Shown piece by piece: positions 1-10,383 of a stretch of 64,000 bases of DNA. The stretch is from Dermacentor variabilis (lineage: Eukaryota; Arthropoda; Arachnida; Ixodida; Ixodidae). The first letter of the stretch is position 1; every line of letters starts with the position of its first letter. The notes beneath the pieces are model-generated. The model was not told the DNA's origin. It did no database searches and saw only the letters and a list, made by a program, of their open reading frames with translations. Where the stretch lies: assembly GCF_050947875.1 (NCBI RefSeq), contig NC_134573.1, positions 71,425,315-71,489,314 of the forward strand. Direction: 5' to 3'. The translations under genes were made by a program, and so were the position numbers.

Positions 1-1668
1 GGGTTCCGGCTGGGTGCCTCCGCATTTGACCCGCCTCGGCGAGGAGCCCACCTGAGCGTAGCAAACCGCTCCCTACACGCGGCTCTACGGCCGAAGGTAT
101 CGTGCCTGTGTGCCTCCGGCGTCATTGACGAGTTTTGGGTGTCTCGACGCTACTCATTGCGAGGGCAGCGGGAGCTGTGAAATTTGAGACCTTGCCTGCG
201 CAGGCAGAAAGTGTGTCGCCACTTTTGCGAAGAGGATGACATGACAAGAGACTGACGTGCCACAGTTGCCCTGTGTGTCTTGGTCACGCATGCAATCGAC
301 GCATCGCGTCTCAGTTGAAGCAGTTTATATTGGGCGTGACCTTCAATAGCAGATATTGTGCACCTCTTCACTAGTGCTATTAAAACAATACAGCAATCGT
401 ACTTCCACAAGTTGAGCATGTCTTAAACACTGCTCTCTGCGTTCTTTGTTCTCTGTAAGCTTCTTCAGTACTTTTTCCCCGGATTCTGTCCGAGCTGCAC
501 GTACTTATACTTACGTGCACTGCTGCGACGTTTCATTAGCACAACAGTTGAATATCAGGGTCTTGACTTTTTTACAGCGAGAAAGGTATACATAAAAAAA
601 AATCCTCTTTGTCCCACGAGGATTTGAACTCTGGATCAGCGGATTGCCAGCCGAAGATTCTGCCGTTCAGCCACATTGCCTTATTTCTCTTGAATGGTAT
701 TATCGGGCCTTTTGGGCGTGTGCGATTGTGTAAGTGTGATTGCGCCCGCCATTCTAAATATAAGCATACCTAGTTAACGCGGTACTGTGTCCGGCCATTG
801 GTGGAAATAACTTGCTTATGAGGAGCGGTTACTTTTACAAGCTACTCTCAGCCACTTCGCAGGTGCCGCAGTCGAGATTACCGCATCTGGAGAGTGCGCT
901 TGCGCCAGCAGCTGCTATGACTGTCTGACGTCCGTTCGACTTCTGTAGGGGTGTACTCGATAAAGCTGGCGCCAACGCGTCCTTCGTGTTCTGTAGCATC
1001 TCGGCTTCCTAGTTGCGGGGGCCGTCCAGAATTGACTTGTTCTACATGAAATGACAGCGATTGCTACATGTCTGCTTCATATTAGTCTTCTGGCACTGGG
1101 CTTCTCATGTTTTCTCGACGGTGCTGACGTCGCCTATTTGTTTCATGGATAGAGTGAGGCATATCCCATAGAGAAAGCATCCAACAAGAGTGGACACTCC
1201 CATAGAGCCCAGCGGCCGAACTGACTATAGCGCACCAAGCCGCCGGCATTAATGTGTGAACCCCACTTCCGATTTCTGCGCGCGCGTTTTTAATGCTAAC
1301 TGGCAGGCGTTACGCTGGATGCGCTGATCGGCCGGCATATTTTTTTTTTTGCTTCCGCCTCTCAGTCGCGCCCGGTCTTAGTGCGGAATCGTTTATTTAA
1401 TTAAAATGATTGCGAACAATCTTTACAAGCCTCCATCCAATCTGTGCCACGTGAAATTTCATAATGTTGACGCAAAACGCCTTGTAAATGAAGAAATGTT
1501 CATTTCGCTCTATATACGTTCTCCTTCCGGGCTTTTTGTGCGTTCATCCAACGCTGTGGCACAAGGTAAGCAGCAGTAGTTCCCGTACGAAGCTTTACCG
1601 GACGGCATCAACGGAAAAAAATAAATTACAAGCATGTGTCATTTTGGTGTTTAGACATTATAGGAATA
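1..1668. other. Unrecognised flank, no gene seen
   Basis: I see no protein with recognisable motifs on either strand; the short open frames here look like chance. A tRNA-like relic lies near 605-680 and is listed separately. A T run sits near 1340. This is the pre-insertion flank of the LINE that starts at 1680. Confidence 0.5.
605..680 (-). tRNA. tRNA-like relic or SINE head
   Basis: Read on the minus strand, the segment has an A-box-like TGGCTGAACGG and a B-box-like GTTCAAATCC at tRNA-like spacing, followed by a 3' half resembling an acceptor arm. The anticodon stem does not pair cleanly, so no amino-acid identity is assigned. It is more likely a tRNA pseudogene or the head of a tRNA-derived SINE than a working tRNA. 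No clear SINE body follows. A covariance-model scan would decide. Confidence 0.4.
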
Positions 1669-1679
1669 CTGCGTGTAGA
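1669..1679. repeat. Left target-site duplication of LINE
   Basis: CTGCGTGTAGA here recurs exactly at 7023-7033, on the other side of the two-ORF LINE. An 11-bp direct repeat at both structural ends is what target-primed reverse transcription leaves, and it sets the element's 5' end at 1680. Confidence 0.75.
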
Positions 1680-1788
1680 GGAAGAAGACGACGAAGTGTC
1701 TTCTTGGCAGAACACTTGTTTCTGTGCTCTGTGAATTTTTAGTAAAATCTTCGGCTTTCGAGGTGCCTCGCCTCCCCGTCTTGCAGCC
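1680..1788 (+). promoter_or_regulatory. LINE 5' UTR
   Basis: This is the 109-bp leader between the left target duplication and the ORF1 ATG. Its first bases can form a short hairpin, with AAGAAGAC pairing to GTCTTCTT near 1682-1705. I-type LINEs normally carry an internal promoter in the leader, so this segment is the likely promoter by family analogy. No TATA box is visible. The ORF1 start is in a good context, with GCC directly before ATGG. Confidence 0.5.
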
Positions 1789-3120
1789 ATGGACGCGGAG
1801 CATGCTAGAGGCCCGCCTGGCCAGACGTCATCACAGCCGTCAACCGCAAGGAAGCGAGTTGGCTCCCCCAGTGACACCGAAGACACCGAGCTGTACTCCA
1901 TGTCGGACGACTCATCCGACGACGGCTTCATACCCGTCCGGAGTAAGAGGGCGAGAAGAAAAATCGTCAACACATCTCCGTCAACTCCTGCGAGCACAAC
2001 GACTATGAAGTCAAGGCCTGCGCGCTGGCCACACGTCATCATTTATATGCCGGAAGAGCCATCAAGCAACCTACGATTGCTGAACAGGCAAGCCCTATCC
2101 ATTTTTCTGGAACGTGCGGTGCCGGATCAAATTAAAGATATAAGAATAAATCCACGCAAGAATATACTCGCCATAGACGTGTACAACGCGAGTGCGCTTG
2201 GAAAACTTCAAGCGATCACGGAGCTAGGCGGAATCAAAATGCGCCCCTTTATCCCGATCGACGACACATCCATAGCCGGTGTGATTTACGACATCGACAT
2301 AGCCATTCCTAATGATGACTTACCTAGCCTCATCAAGCCGGCATACGAAGGCACGATCATTACGCAAGTGCACCGCCTTGGGAATACGCGCTGCGTAAAA
2401 GTAATATTCAAGGGGGATTGTATCCCATCCCACGTTAAAGTCGGACATTTTCGACATCCGGTCCGACCATTCATCCAGAAGCCGCTTCAATGCCATCAGT
2501 GTTTCCGGCTAGGACACGTCAAGGGCGTGTGTCCCAACTCGCTACTGTGTCCCCGTTGCGCTGAACCTCATGCAGAACAGACCTGCGGTGCCACGGTCCT
2601 GAAGTGTGCTAACTGTAGCGGCCCTCACGCGGCCTCGTCGAAAGACTGTCCCCGCATCAAGAGGGAACGCGCGGTTCTCAAGCAAATGGCCAGAGACAAT
2701 TCGGCCCACAGGGAGGCAGCCAAAGTAGTCCGGCGTCGGCGTCGACGTCGGCACCACCGTACGTCTTCGAAGAAGACGCATGCGCGAAGTGACAGTACCC
2801 ACTCCTCTGCGGTGCCAGTTAGCCGCGCCGCGAAAGGGCCCACCACTTCCACGAAGGAAGCAGAAAAGACTCTATCTTTAGAGGAATGGCCTACGCTACC
2901 GAGCCGCTCCCTTGCGAAAGAACCTCAGAAGGTCGGGGCCCCACCTGATCCTTCTCCGGCCATGAATGATTCACCTAAAACAGACCGTCAAGTCATCTCG
3001 GTGCTACGTTCTCTCATGGAGGCCATTCGAGCGCTTTTAGTGGACATGAGGACACCATCTGCTCGAAGCGCACTTAAAGTGTTGGACGCCTTAAGCCCAG
3101 TGCTTGCATCCCTCAACTAG
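1789..3120 (+). CDS. LINE ORF1, gag-like RNA-binding protein
   Basis: This 443-residue protein should bind element RNA and form the ribonucleoprotein used in retrotransposition. The N-terminal 80 residues are acidic and serine-rich. A middle domain (about 85-225) resembles the ORF1 domain of I/Jockey-type LINEs. Three tandem zinc knuckles lie at about residues 235-286: CHQCFRLGHVKGVC, CPRCAEPHAEQTC and CANCSGPHAASSKDC. A run of arginines follows near residue 310, then a low-complexity serine/threonine tail. The ATG at 1789 is chosen because it is the first in-frame start after the 5' UTR and has a strong context. ORF2 begins four bases after the stop, so its translation probably depends on reinitiation. 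No frameshift or internal stop is present. Confidence 0.85.
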   Translation: MDAEHARGPPGQTSSQPSTARKRVGSPSDTEDTELYSMSDDSSDDGFIPVRSKRARRKIVNTSPSTPASTTTMKSRPARWPHVIIYMPEEPSSNLRLLNRQALSIFLERAVPDQIKDIRINPRKNILAIDVYNASALGKLQAITELGGIKMRPFIPIDDTSIAGVIYDIDIAIPNDDLPSLIKPAYEGTIITQVHRLGNTRCVKVIFKGDCIPSHVKVGHFRHPVRPFIQKPLQCHQCFRLGHVKGVCPNSLLCPRCAEPHAEQTCGATVLKCANCSGPHAASSKDCPRIKRERAVLKQMARDNSAHREAAKVVRRRRRRRHHRTSSKKTHARSDSTHSSAVPVSRAAKGPTTSTKEAEKTLSLEEWPTLPSRSLAKEPQKVGAPPDPSPAMNDSPKTDRQVISVLRSLMEAIRALLVDMRTPSARSALKVLDALSPVLASLN

Positions 3121-3124
3121 AAAG

Positions 3125-6100
3125 ATGGCTACTCCTACCCCATCCTTCCGGAAAGAAGTCAAAGCAGCGTCCGTCATCCAGTGGAACGCCAGAGGGCTAA
3201 AATCACGAATTTCAGATTTTCGTCAGTTTGTCTACACCAATGGGTTTCCACTCATCGTCATTTGTGAGCCCAACTTGTCGAAACCACTAAGACTGTCAGG
3301 ATACGAGTTTATCATCTCATCAACAAACGGTGCATGCAGCAAAATCGTCGTTTTTGTTCGTCGTGAACTCACCTATGTTTTGCAACCAATTGCGCCCCAC
3401 GACGACAATCAATATATATGCATCACAGTTAAAAAGAACAAACTCTTGTTTACTCTCATAGGCGTGTATATATCGCCTTCCAGCAATTTCGATACCAAAA
3501 GATTTGCGGATATCTTGAGTGTTTGTCCCGTCCCATGGGTCATCATAGGAGATTTCAATGCACACCATCCAGCATGGGGAAGTACAAGGACAAATGCAAG
3601 AGGACGAATATTAGCAAGTATCGCCCACAACTATGGCCTTATTCTCCTGAACGATGGTAGCCCCACCTTTCTTCGAGGCGTGACATACGGCAGCTGCCTC
3701 GACCTTGCTTTCGTCTCCAACTCTCTCGCCAGATGTGTGAAGTGGTTTCCAGACATTGAGACACATGGGAGTGACCACATTCCCACCTATCTGAACATCA
3801 AAGGCTTGTCGTCTACATCAGGCTCACGGAATACCATTCGGACGATTCAATGGGCCAACTTCAAATCTGAGATGGAAGATGCCTGCCGCGAGGGCCTACC
3901 CTCTGGGTTAGAGCAAACGATTAAAATGACGATGCAAAACGCCACTCGCATGATGACGATCTCTTCCACGCGAAATGACTTCGACATAGAATTAGAGCGA
4001 CTTCGAGCGCTTCGTCGCCGGGCGGAACGTCGATATCGACGTACAAAATCAATCCATGACCTTAGGGCAGCCAGGAGGATGCAAAAGAAGATTCGGCGTC
4101 GTATGGATAGATTAGCGTCGGAATGGTGGGCAACGTTTTGCCAGACACTCGACCCCCGCAAGCCACTGTCTCACATTTGGAAAACGGTGCAAGGTCTGCG
4201 TTGCCTTCCGGAACGGCGTTTTCCATTCAAGGCGCTAGCGCTTTTCCAAGGGCGGCAAGACATCGATGTCGCAGAAGACTTTTGTGCGCGGATCGCAGAC
4301 CAAGCGGCTCGTCCAGATCCTCCAGCCCGAGCTGACGTCCCCCATTCCCGTGATTGCCGCATGGACCTTCCTTTTACAATGGAGGAGCTCGAAGCGGCAC
4401 TAGCTCTCTGCAGGCGCTCATCATCTCCGGGTCCAGATGGTATATCATACCGGGCCTTGTGCTATCTCGGAGAGTCCGCACGGATAGAATTGTTGAGCCT
4501 TTACAACTCCTCATGGCAGGAGGGAAATGTTCCTGACGAATGGAAAGTAAGCCGCCTGGTGCCACTCTTAAAGCAGGGCAAATCCCCATTAGAACTCACC
4601 TCTTACCGCCCAATAGCACTGGCCAGCTGTGTAGGAAAGATAATGGAACGGATGATCCTTGGCCGCCTGGAATGGTACCTTGAATTTTACAAGATTTATC
4701 CGCTTTCCATGGCTGGTTTCCGACGTGACCGCTCTTCCATCGACAGTGTAGTTGATCTCGTTTCATATGTCCAGCACGAAAGGTCCCGTAAGCGTTTATC
4801 TGCAGCTTTATTCTTAGATGTGAAAGGGGCATACGATAACGTATTACATGAGGCCATTCTCGACGCTCTTGCGACGGTTGGCCTAGGTGGTCGAGTTTTT
4901 TTGTGGATTGCAAGTTACCTGTCTGCAAGATCATTCTATGTGTTAACTGACGATGGCCCAACTACGCGACGCTATACCAGCAGGGGCGTTCCTCAAGGCG
5001 GTGCTCTCAGCCCGACGCTATTCAACCTCGCTCTTGTTGGACTTGCTGAATGCTTGCCAACTACCATCAAGATTTCAACATACGCTGACGACATCTGTGT
5101 CTGGACTTCGGCAGTCACACGTCCTCAGATACGTGCGCGACTTCAAAGAGCGGCCACTTTGACAGCGGACTACTTGTGTAAACAGGGTCTCAGCATTTCA
5201 CCTGAAAAATGCGCACTAGTCGCATTTACTCGAAAACCGATGACGCCTTATATCATCTCAATCAATGGGCGGACCATTTCCTATGTCCGAAACCACAGAT
5301 TCCTTGGCGTCATTATTGACCGAGACCTCTGTTGGAGCCCACACGTGGCCTACATGAAACGGCGCCTGACAGCTACTTCCCAGTTGTTCAAATACTTGAC
5401 AGGGAAGACGTGGGGGATGTCAGTAGACGCAATGCTTAAACTCTACAGAGCTCTCTTTCTCGGTTTTTTAAGATACAGTCTACCTGTACTGAACAACACC
5501 TGCAAGACAAATATTCGTGTTCTGCAGGCAGTACAAGCTCAAGCACTCAGAGTCTGCCTTGGTTTGCCCAGATGTACGTCAACAGAGGCGACTCTTGCGA
5601 TTGCTCGGGACCATCCAATGCGAACTCACATTACGGTGGAAGCCCTGAGAACGCACATCAGACATTTTGCACGTGCCCCCTATCACCACCTTGCAGCACT
5701 ACCTTCAGACAGGCACCAATCATCATTCTCTAAAACTATCAACAAGTACAACGACAAACTTCCCTCGGGCTTCACCGCTGCATCTAAACCATCGATACCC
5801 CCTTGGTGTCTTATCAGCCCCACAGTACATCTCAGTGTACCAGGAATCGGAAAAAAGTCTGAACTGTCGTCGCCTGTCCTCAAACAACTGTCTCTGCTTC
5901 TTCTGCACGAGAGGTACGCGGACAGTGAACACATTTATACTGATGGTTCCACAAACATCCAGTGTTCGTCCGGTGCTGTGGTTGTCCCAGCCAAAGCTAT
6001 TACCATCAGCTTCAGGACTGACCACCCGACAACATCGACATCTGCTGAACTAGCTGCTCTTCGCGCTGCACTCCGTTTCGTCAGTCGGGAGCCACCTCGA

Positions 6101-6808
6101 CAATGGTCCATCTTCAGCGACTCAAAGGCAGCCCTACAATCTGTACTATCAGCTCTGCGTCGCGGGCCATTCGAACAGCTCGTATTCGATATTAGATGCC
6201 TACTCCATACATCACAGGAGAAAGGACACCACGTGACGTTTCAGTGGCTGCCAAGTCACTGCGGCGTCACTGCAAACGAAGACGCCGATAATGCAGCTCG
6301 GGCAGCTCTTGAAGACGCACAAGAAGAGGCCATACCGCTTTCACGATCCGACGCAGCTAGCAGACTTCGAGTGCTTGCACAGGAGATGACGCTCTCTTCA
6401 TGGTGCACACCAAACAGCCAGACCAACCAGAGCAACCGTCAATACCACCTGCCCTCTTTGATGCATCTCTATATGCCAACTGGACTCCGCCGAAGCGAGG
6501 CGACTCTGCTTTACCGCTTATGGTTAGGGGTGGCTTTCACGAAATCTTACTCATTCCGCATTGGAATGGCCGACAACGCTCTCTGCAATGCCTGTCTTTG
6601 CGAGGAGACGCTGCAACACATTCTGTGCGACTGTCCTGAATATAATGTTCAGCGACAGTCCCTGGCATCCGTTCTCGCGCACCTTGACACTAGACCATTG
6701 TCCCTCGACACGATTTTCACATGCCGCCGACAGAAGACATCGCAGGTGAAGGCGACAAAGGGACTACTTCAGTTTTTGAAAGAGACGGGATTGGACAAGC
6801 GGCTCTGA
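3125..6808 (+). CDS. LINE ORF2: endonuclease, RT and RNase H
   Basis: This 1,227-residue polyprotein nicks target DNA and reverse-transcribes the LINE. Endonuclease signatures are QWNARGL (about 19-25), GDFNAHH (about 142) and SDH (about 216). RT signatures are FLDVKGAYDN (Asp about 565), GVPQGGALSP (about 621) and YADD (653-656). RNase H has YTDGS (Asp about 940), a Glu near 975, SDSKAA (Asp about 999) and PSHCG (His about 1045). A C-terminal finger, CNACLCEETLQHILCDC, lies near 1155-1171. An in-frame TTG at 3104 extends the frame upstream, but the ATG at 3125, just after the ORF1 stop at 3120, is the natural start. Length and domain order fit the I superclade. No disabling change is seen, though activity cannot be judged from sequence alone. 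Confidence 0.9.
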   Translation: MATPTPSFRKEVKAASVIQWNARGLKSRISDFRQFVYTNGFPLIVICEPNLSKPLRLSGYEFIISSTNGACSKIVVFVRRELTYVLQPIAPHDDNQYICITVKKNKLLFTLIGVYISPSSNFDTKRFADILSVCPVPWVIIGDFNAHHPAWGSTRTNARGRILASIAHNYGLILLNDGSPTFLRGVTYGSCLDLAFVSNSLARCVKWFPDIETHGSDHIPTYLNIKGLSSTSGSRNTIRTIQWANFKSEMEDACREGLPSGLEQTIKMTMQNATRMMTISSTRNDFDIELERLRALRRRAERRYRRTKSIHDLRAARRMQKKIRRRMDRLASEWWATFCQTLDPRKPLSHIWKTVQGLRCLPERRFPFKALALFQGRQDIDVAEDFCARIADQAARPDPPARADVPHSRDCRMDLPFTMEELEAALALCRRSSSPGPDGISYRALCYLGESARIELLSLYNSSWQEGNVPDEWKVSRLVPLLKQGKSPLELTSYRPIALASCVGKIMERMILGRLEWYLEFYKIYPLSMAGFRRDRSSIDSVVDLVSYVQHERSRKRLSAALFLDVKGAYDNVLHEAILDALATVGLGGRVFLWIASYLSARSFYVLTDDGPTTRRYTSRGVPQGGALSPTLFNLALVGLAECLPTTIKISTYADDICVWTSAVTRPQIRARLQRAATLTADYLCKQGLSISPEKCALVAFTRKPMTPYIISINGRTISYVRNHRFLGVIIDRDLCWSPHVAYMKRRLTATSQLFKYLTGKTWGMSVDAMLKLYRALFLGFLRYSLPVLNNTCKTNIRVLQAVQAQALRVCLGLPRCTSTEATLAIARDHPMRTHITVEALRTHIRHFARAPYHHLAALPSDRHQSSFSKTINKYNDKLPSGFTAASKPSIPPWCLISPTVHLSVPGIGKKSELSSPVLKQLSLLLLHERYADSEHIYTDGSTNIQCSSGAVVVPAKAITISFRTDHPTTSTSAELAALRAALRFVSREPPRQWSIFSDSKAALQSVLSALRRGPFEQLVFDIRCLLHTSQEKGHHVTFQWLPSHCGVTANEDADNAARAALEDAQEEAIPLSRSDAASRLRVLAQEMTLSSWCTPNSQTNQSNRQYHLPSLMHLYMPTGLRRSEATLLYRLWLGVAFTKSYSFRIGMADNALCNACLCEETLQHILCDCPEYNVQRQSLASVLAHLDTRPLSLDTIFTCRRQKTSQVKATKGLLQFLKETGLDKRL

Positions 6809-7022
6809 CAGTGTTATCACGTACAATGCCGGATTGATAGACTCTACCGGACGATGTTTGTGTGCTGTGCTATGTGCTCTCTCTCTCTCTCTCTCCCCCT
6901 TCCCCATCTTTCATCGCACCCATCCCTCTCCCATGTGTAGGGTAGCAAGCCGGTTACGCTAAACTGGTTAACCTCCCTGCCTTTCCTTCTCTACTTTTTC
7001 CTTCCTTCCTTCCTTTTTTTTC
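6809..7022 (+). other. LINE 3' UTR, pyrimidine-rich terminus
   Basis: After the ORF2 stop come a CT repeat (about 6881-6896), a block reading TGTAGGGTAGCAAGCCGG, then CTGGTTAACCTCCCT and a (CCTT)n/T-run end. The same block occurs on the minus strand at 61275-61410. It is therefore a conserved family 3' end and may be the RT recognition site. The element ends in pyrimidines rather than poly-A. Confidence 0.75.
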
Positions 7023-7033
7023 CTGCGTGTAGA
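7023..7033. repeat. Right target-site duplication of LINE
   Basis: Exact copy of CTGCGTGTAGA at 1669-1679. It follows directly after the T-rich 3' terminus of the LINE. Confidence 0.75.
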
Positions 7034-7549
7034 AGCGAAACGTGCGAAAGTGGTGAATGGGCGGGTCATTACAAGCAAAGGAAATTCGCTTTTACATGCA
7101 CGGGGTAGAAAATACCCGACTCATGCTAAACAATGCCATGAAATATGAAGAAAAACATCGGATTACCGAGCATTCCCCCATTCCCGGGCATTATTTCCTG
7201 CACTTTAAGAACACAAATACACGTGCGACCGCGCATTTGCAAAACAACTTGACCTCAGCCGACGCGATGGTACGCTACGTATAGACACAGGCGGCCACAA
7301 CAGAGGCTCCCGGGCAGACCACGCTCGACGCTCGTAAAATGCCTTCTACTCGCACTTAAGATAAATGCGTGTGTGCAAAGCTTGTTTTCAGTCGTTGGAA
7401 GACAGAGTTTTCGAGTTACGAATTCCTCGGTTTTGAGCTCCTCGGCGTTTTATTTTGCGAGCGCTGCCGGAGCAAGCAACACACTCCCGTGTAATAACTC
7501 TTGGCAATCGCTCGTCGAGCTTTCGACAAGCGTGAGTACTGAAAGAAGG

Positions 7550-7975
7550 TATGTGTTGTTGCGGCGCCATAAAAAGCGTCACGAACTTCTCCCACTAAGA
7601 TTCAGTACACGCGAAACTAACTGCGTCACATGGCCGAGCTGCTTTTTGCTAACTGCGTCACAACGTCAGGCGTGGCGAGTGTGCCTCAAAAGTATTCGAA
7701 AGAAGTAATTAATTACTATAGTGCAGGGGGTCAGAGAAAGCGTCTCGAACTTGTCTCAGTAAGATTCAGTACGTGCGAAACGAACTGCGTCTCGCGGCCG
7801 AGCTGCTTTGCGCTAACTGCGTTACAAAGCCCGAAAATGCGCCCGAAAACTACCGAAATAAGTTGCGATAACGTTGGGGCCCATAAGAAGCGTCGCAAAC
7901 ATCTACCAGTACGAGTCACTAACTCAGATTAAATGCGCCGGCACGGCTGAGCTGTTTTTCGCTTTTTCTGATTTT
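7550..7975 (+). repeat. Diverged tandem repeat, about 150-165 bp unit
   Basis: Three successive copies share an AAGCGTC start (7574, 7738, 7888), then AAGATTCAGTAC and a GGCCGAGCTGCTTTT-like block. The first two copies are close and the third is more decayed. The small open frames across this stretch follow the repeat rather than a gene. No function is proposed. Confidence 0.65.
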
Positions 7976-8094
7976 TAACTTAGTAAACTAAACATAAACG
8001 CTGTGGTATTAAAATGAATTGAATGTTTTTTGCGTGGTCACACTCAGTACGTGACAGTTAATGACGATAACTCTAATATCTCATAAGTAAGACC

Positions 8095-8661
8095 GGCTAC
8101 TGCTCAAGGATCTGTACTCGGACCTCTCCTCTTCCTAATCTATATTAATGATCTTCCTGATCTTGTAACATCATCTATCAGGCTGTTCGATGACGACTGT
8201 GTTATAGACAGAGAAATTTCTAACCCTTCTGATACTAACGTTCTTCAGAATGACATTAATAGCATTTCTGCATGGTGCGACGCTTGGCTGATGAGAATTA
8301 ATATATTCAAATGCAAGGCAATGAAAGTAACACGAATTCCTTCCAACGCTAACCCGCGTCCATATGTTCTTAATGGGTCTCCTTTATCCTTTGTCTCTGT
8401 GTATAAATACCGTGGCGTGCACGTCAGCAGTGACCTTTCATGGAAAACGCATATCGAACACATATCTAATAATGCTAACCGCATGCTTGGCTTCCTTCGC
8501 CGTAATTTTTAACTTGCTCCGGTTGCTTTAAAATTACTTTTGTATAAAAGGGTCGTTCGAACAAACATGGAATATGCGTCTTTCGTATGGGACCCTAATA
8601 TAAAGTCATTGATTAATACTCTGGAATCTGTTCAGAATCGTTCAGCTCGTTTTATTTTGAC
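8095..8661 (+). pseudogene. CR1/L2-like LINE reverse transcriptase, 5' part
   Basis: A 5'-truncated RT fragment. Read in the frame starting near 8098 it gives AQGSVLGPLLFLIYINDLPD, then RLFDDDC where an active enzyme has FADD or YADD, then YRGVHVSSDLSWKTHIE and MEYASFVWDP, which are C-terminal RT/thumb motifs. A stop interrupts after FLRRNF. The reading stops at FILT (8661), where another LINE is inserted, and resumes at about 9917. The copy is dead: truncated, with stops and a changed catalytic motif. Confidence 0.75.
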
Positions 8662-9916
8662 GCCGAGGCGCAGAGGACCGCTCAGCTCGCGCGGCTATCG
8701 GAAACAAGAACGGGCAGACAAGTGCTGCGTGACCTAGGCCTGGGGCCAAAGGAAAGGGGACCCGAAAATGCAAAAGTGCCTGTACCGGACGCAATTAGCA
8801 GACGGCTACGGGTATGTTCGGTGCCAAGAAACATGAACCCTGAGTTCCACAAAGAGCGGCGGGCGGCGAGGGCCAAGGCGCTCATAGATTTCCGTGCCAA
8901 AGACAGGGGTGCCGTGTTTGTGGACGCGGCAGAGTATCCACATGACAGAAAGGCATTCGCCGCTGCAGTCGTCGGGGCATCGACCGGTGCAACGAGAACA
9001 GCGGCGAGTGTGCGGACTCGAGGGGCGCATCGAGCCGAGGAGGGGGCCATTGCCCTGGCCATCGCCGACCCTGAGTGCACGACTGTGCTCCGAGATTCTA
9101 GGACGGCAGTGCGAAATTACGCCAGAGCAAGGGTGTGTAGTGAAGCTGCGCGTGTGTTGCGTGCGGTCGATCTCGCGAGTGAAAATCGGTGTGTAGTGAT
9201 AAAGTGGTTTCCGGCCCACATGGGCAGTGATGTGTCGGATCGCGGCAAAGCAAACCACAACGAGACGGCGAACGCGGCGGCGCGAGGACTAACCAACCGC
9301 GCCGCTGCTACTACGGCCGACCCGTCGTGGTGATGGGAAACCAAGGACAATATGACTTCCTACAACGAGATTGTGAAGTGGTACAGACTAGAGCGAAGGA
9401 CTATGCCACCACCTCATCCGGGCTTGACCCGTAAGGAAGGGGTTCTATATCGACAACTTCAAACGGGGTCGTTATTAACCCCGGTTCTGATGAGGCACGT
9501 GTGTCCAAGTGTTTATGTAAGTAACCTGTGTTGTGTTTGCCAAAAGGAAAGAGCCACTGCAGCTCACATTCTTTGAGACTATGCTAAAAATCCGCACGAA
9601 GCTGCAACGATAGCAACGATCCCGCCGCGGCTCCAGGCCGCAACAAAGTGTTATGATCAGGATGTCCAAGCCCAAGCCGTCCAACAGATCTCGGCGGCCC
9701 TCGAAAGGCAACGACCGAGTGAAACCGGAGGGAGGCTGCCACTCCAAAAGAGGGGCAGGCGCGGTCGACCAAAGGGAATAGTGCGGCCGCGGCCAAAGTA
9801 GAGGCGCCACACGCCGCGAAGACGTCATGGCCGCGTCACGGTGACGCCTCCCTAACAGGGGAAGGCTAACCGTTCTGCAGGCATCCATAACAAAGTTTCT
9901 TCACTCATTCACTCAC
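8662..9916 (+). mobile_element. Nested LINE 3' fragment coding RNase H
   Basis: This 1.25-kb block interrupts the CR1/L2-like remnant between FILT and SYSGASS. It encodes the end of an RT region, then an RNase H domain (8722-9333) with VFVDAAEY, an AEEGAIALAI helix carrying the Glu, LRDSRTA and WFPAHMG. An in-frame stop follows at 9331, then a finger-like CCVCQ segment and a basic tail, RGRRGRPKG. The tail ends in TTCACTCA repeats. The family is an RNase H-bearing LINE distinct from the intact copy at 1680-7022. It is 5'-truncated and decayed. No long target duplication is evident; at most 2 bp could be shared. Confidence 0.7.
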
Positions 9917-10335
9917 TAGCTACTCGGGTGCATCTAGTGTCACACTTATGAAAAGAACCCTAGACCTTCCAGATCCTTTCACGCGACGTCATCTTTCTCG
10001 GCTCTCAACTTTCCACAAGATATATTACGGAAACAAATCACTCAAACAAAGTGTGTTCACTGCTCCAAATTACGTGTCATCCCGCATTGATCATCGGTTC
10101 AAAGTAGGCGTTCCAAATTTCAGAACTAATCAGTATTTTTATTCTTTCCTTCCCAAGACCAGCTCGGACTGGGACCAGCTGCCCGCCTGCATCGTCTCCA
10201 TTCCTGAACTTGAAGCTTTCAAATCTGTGCTTCTTCGTCACCTATGTTAGCACCCCCCCCCCCCTTCTTTTTTGATTTGTACAAATATCTACAACTCATA
10301 TCTGCAACGACTCAATGGCCCTGATAGTAACCAAA

Positions 10336-10374
<39 letters not shown>

Positions 10375-10383
10375 AAAATAAAC
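9917..10383 (+). pseudogene. CR1/L2-like LINE C-terminus and AAAT tail
   Basis: This continues the LINE frame that broke off at 8661: SYSGASSVTLMKRTLDLP, then SRLSTFHKIYYGN, FRTNQYFYSFLPKTSSDWD and a stop at 10248-10250. This is the conserved C-terminus of such LINEs. A C run (about 10252-10264) and an (AAAT)n tail (about 10335-10380) follow, the usual short-repeat 3' end. The clean resumption shows that the nested LINE inserted into an already resident copy. Confidence 0.75.

Larger units (their letters stand above)
1680..7022 (+). mobile_element. Full-length I-like non-LTR retrotransposon
   Basis: This LINE has a 109-bp 5' UTR, ORF1 (RNA-binding, three zinc knuckles), ORF2 (apurinic-type endonuclease, reverse transcriptase, RNase H, C-terminal CCHC-like finger) and a pyrimidine-rich 3' UTR. 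It is bounded by an 11-bp direct repeat. Both ORFs are open from start to stop and all catalytic motifs I looked for are present, so the copy may be recent and possibly competent. ORF1 knuckles with an ORF2 carrying RNase H point to the I superclade. The exact clade needs an RT phylogeny. Other pieces of the same broad family lie at 61275-62470 (minus) and at the window end. Confidence 0.85.
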
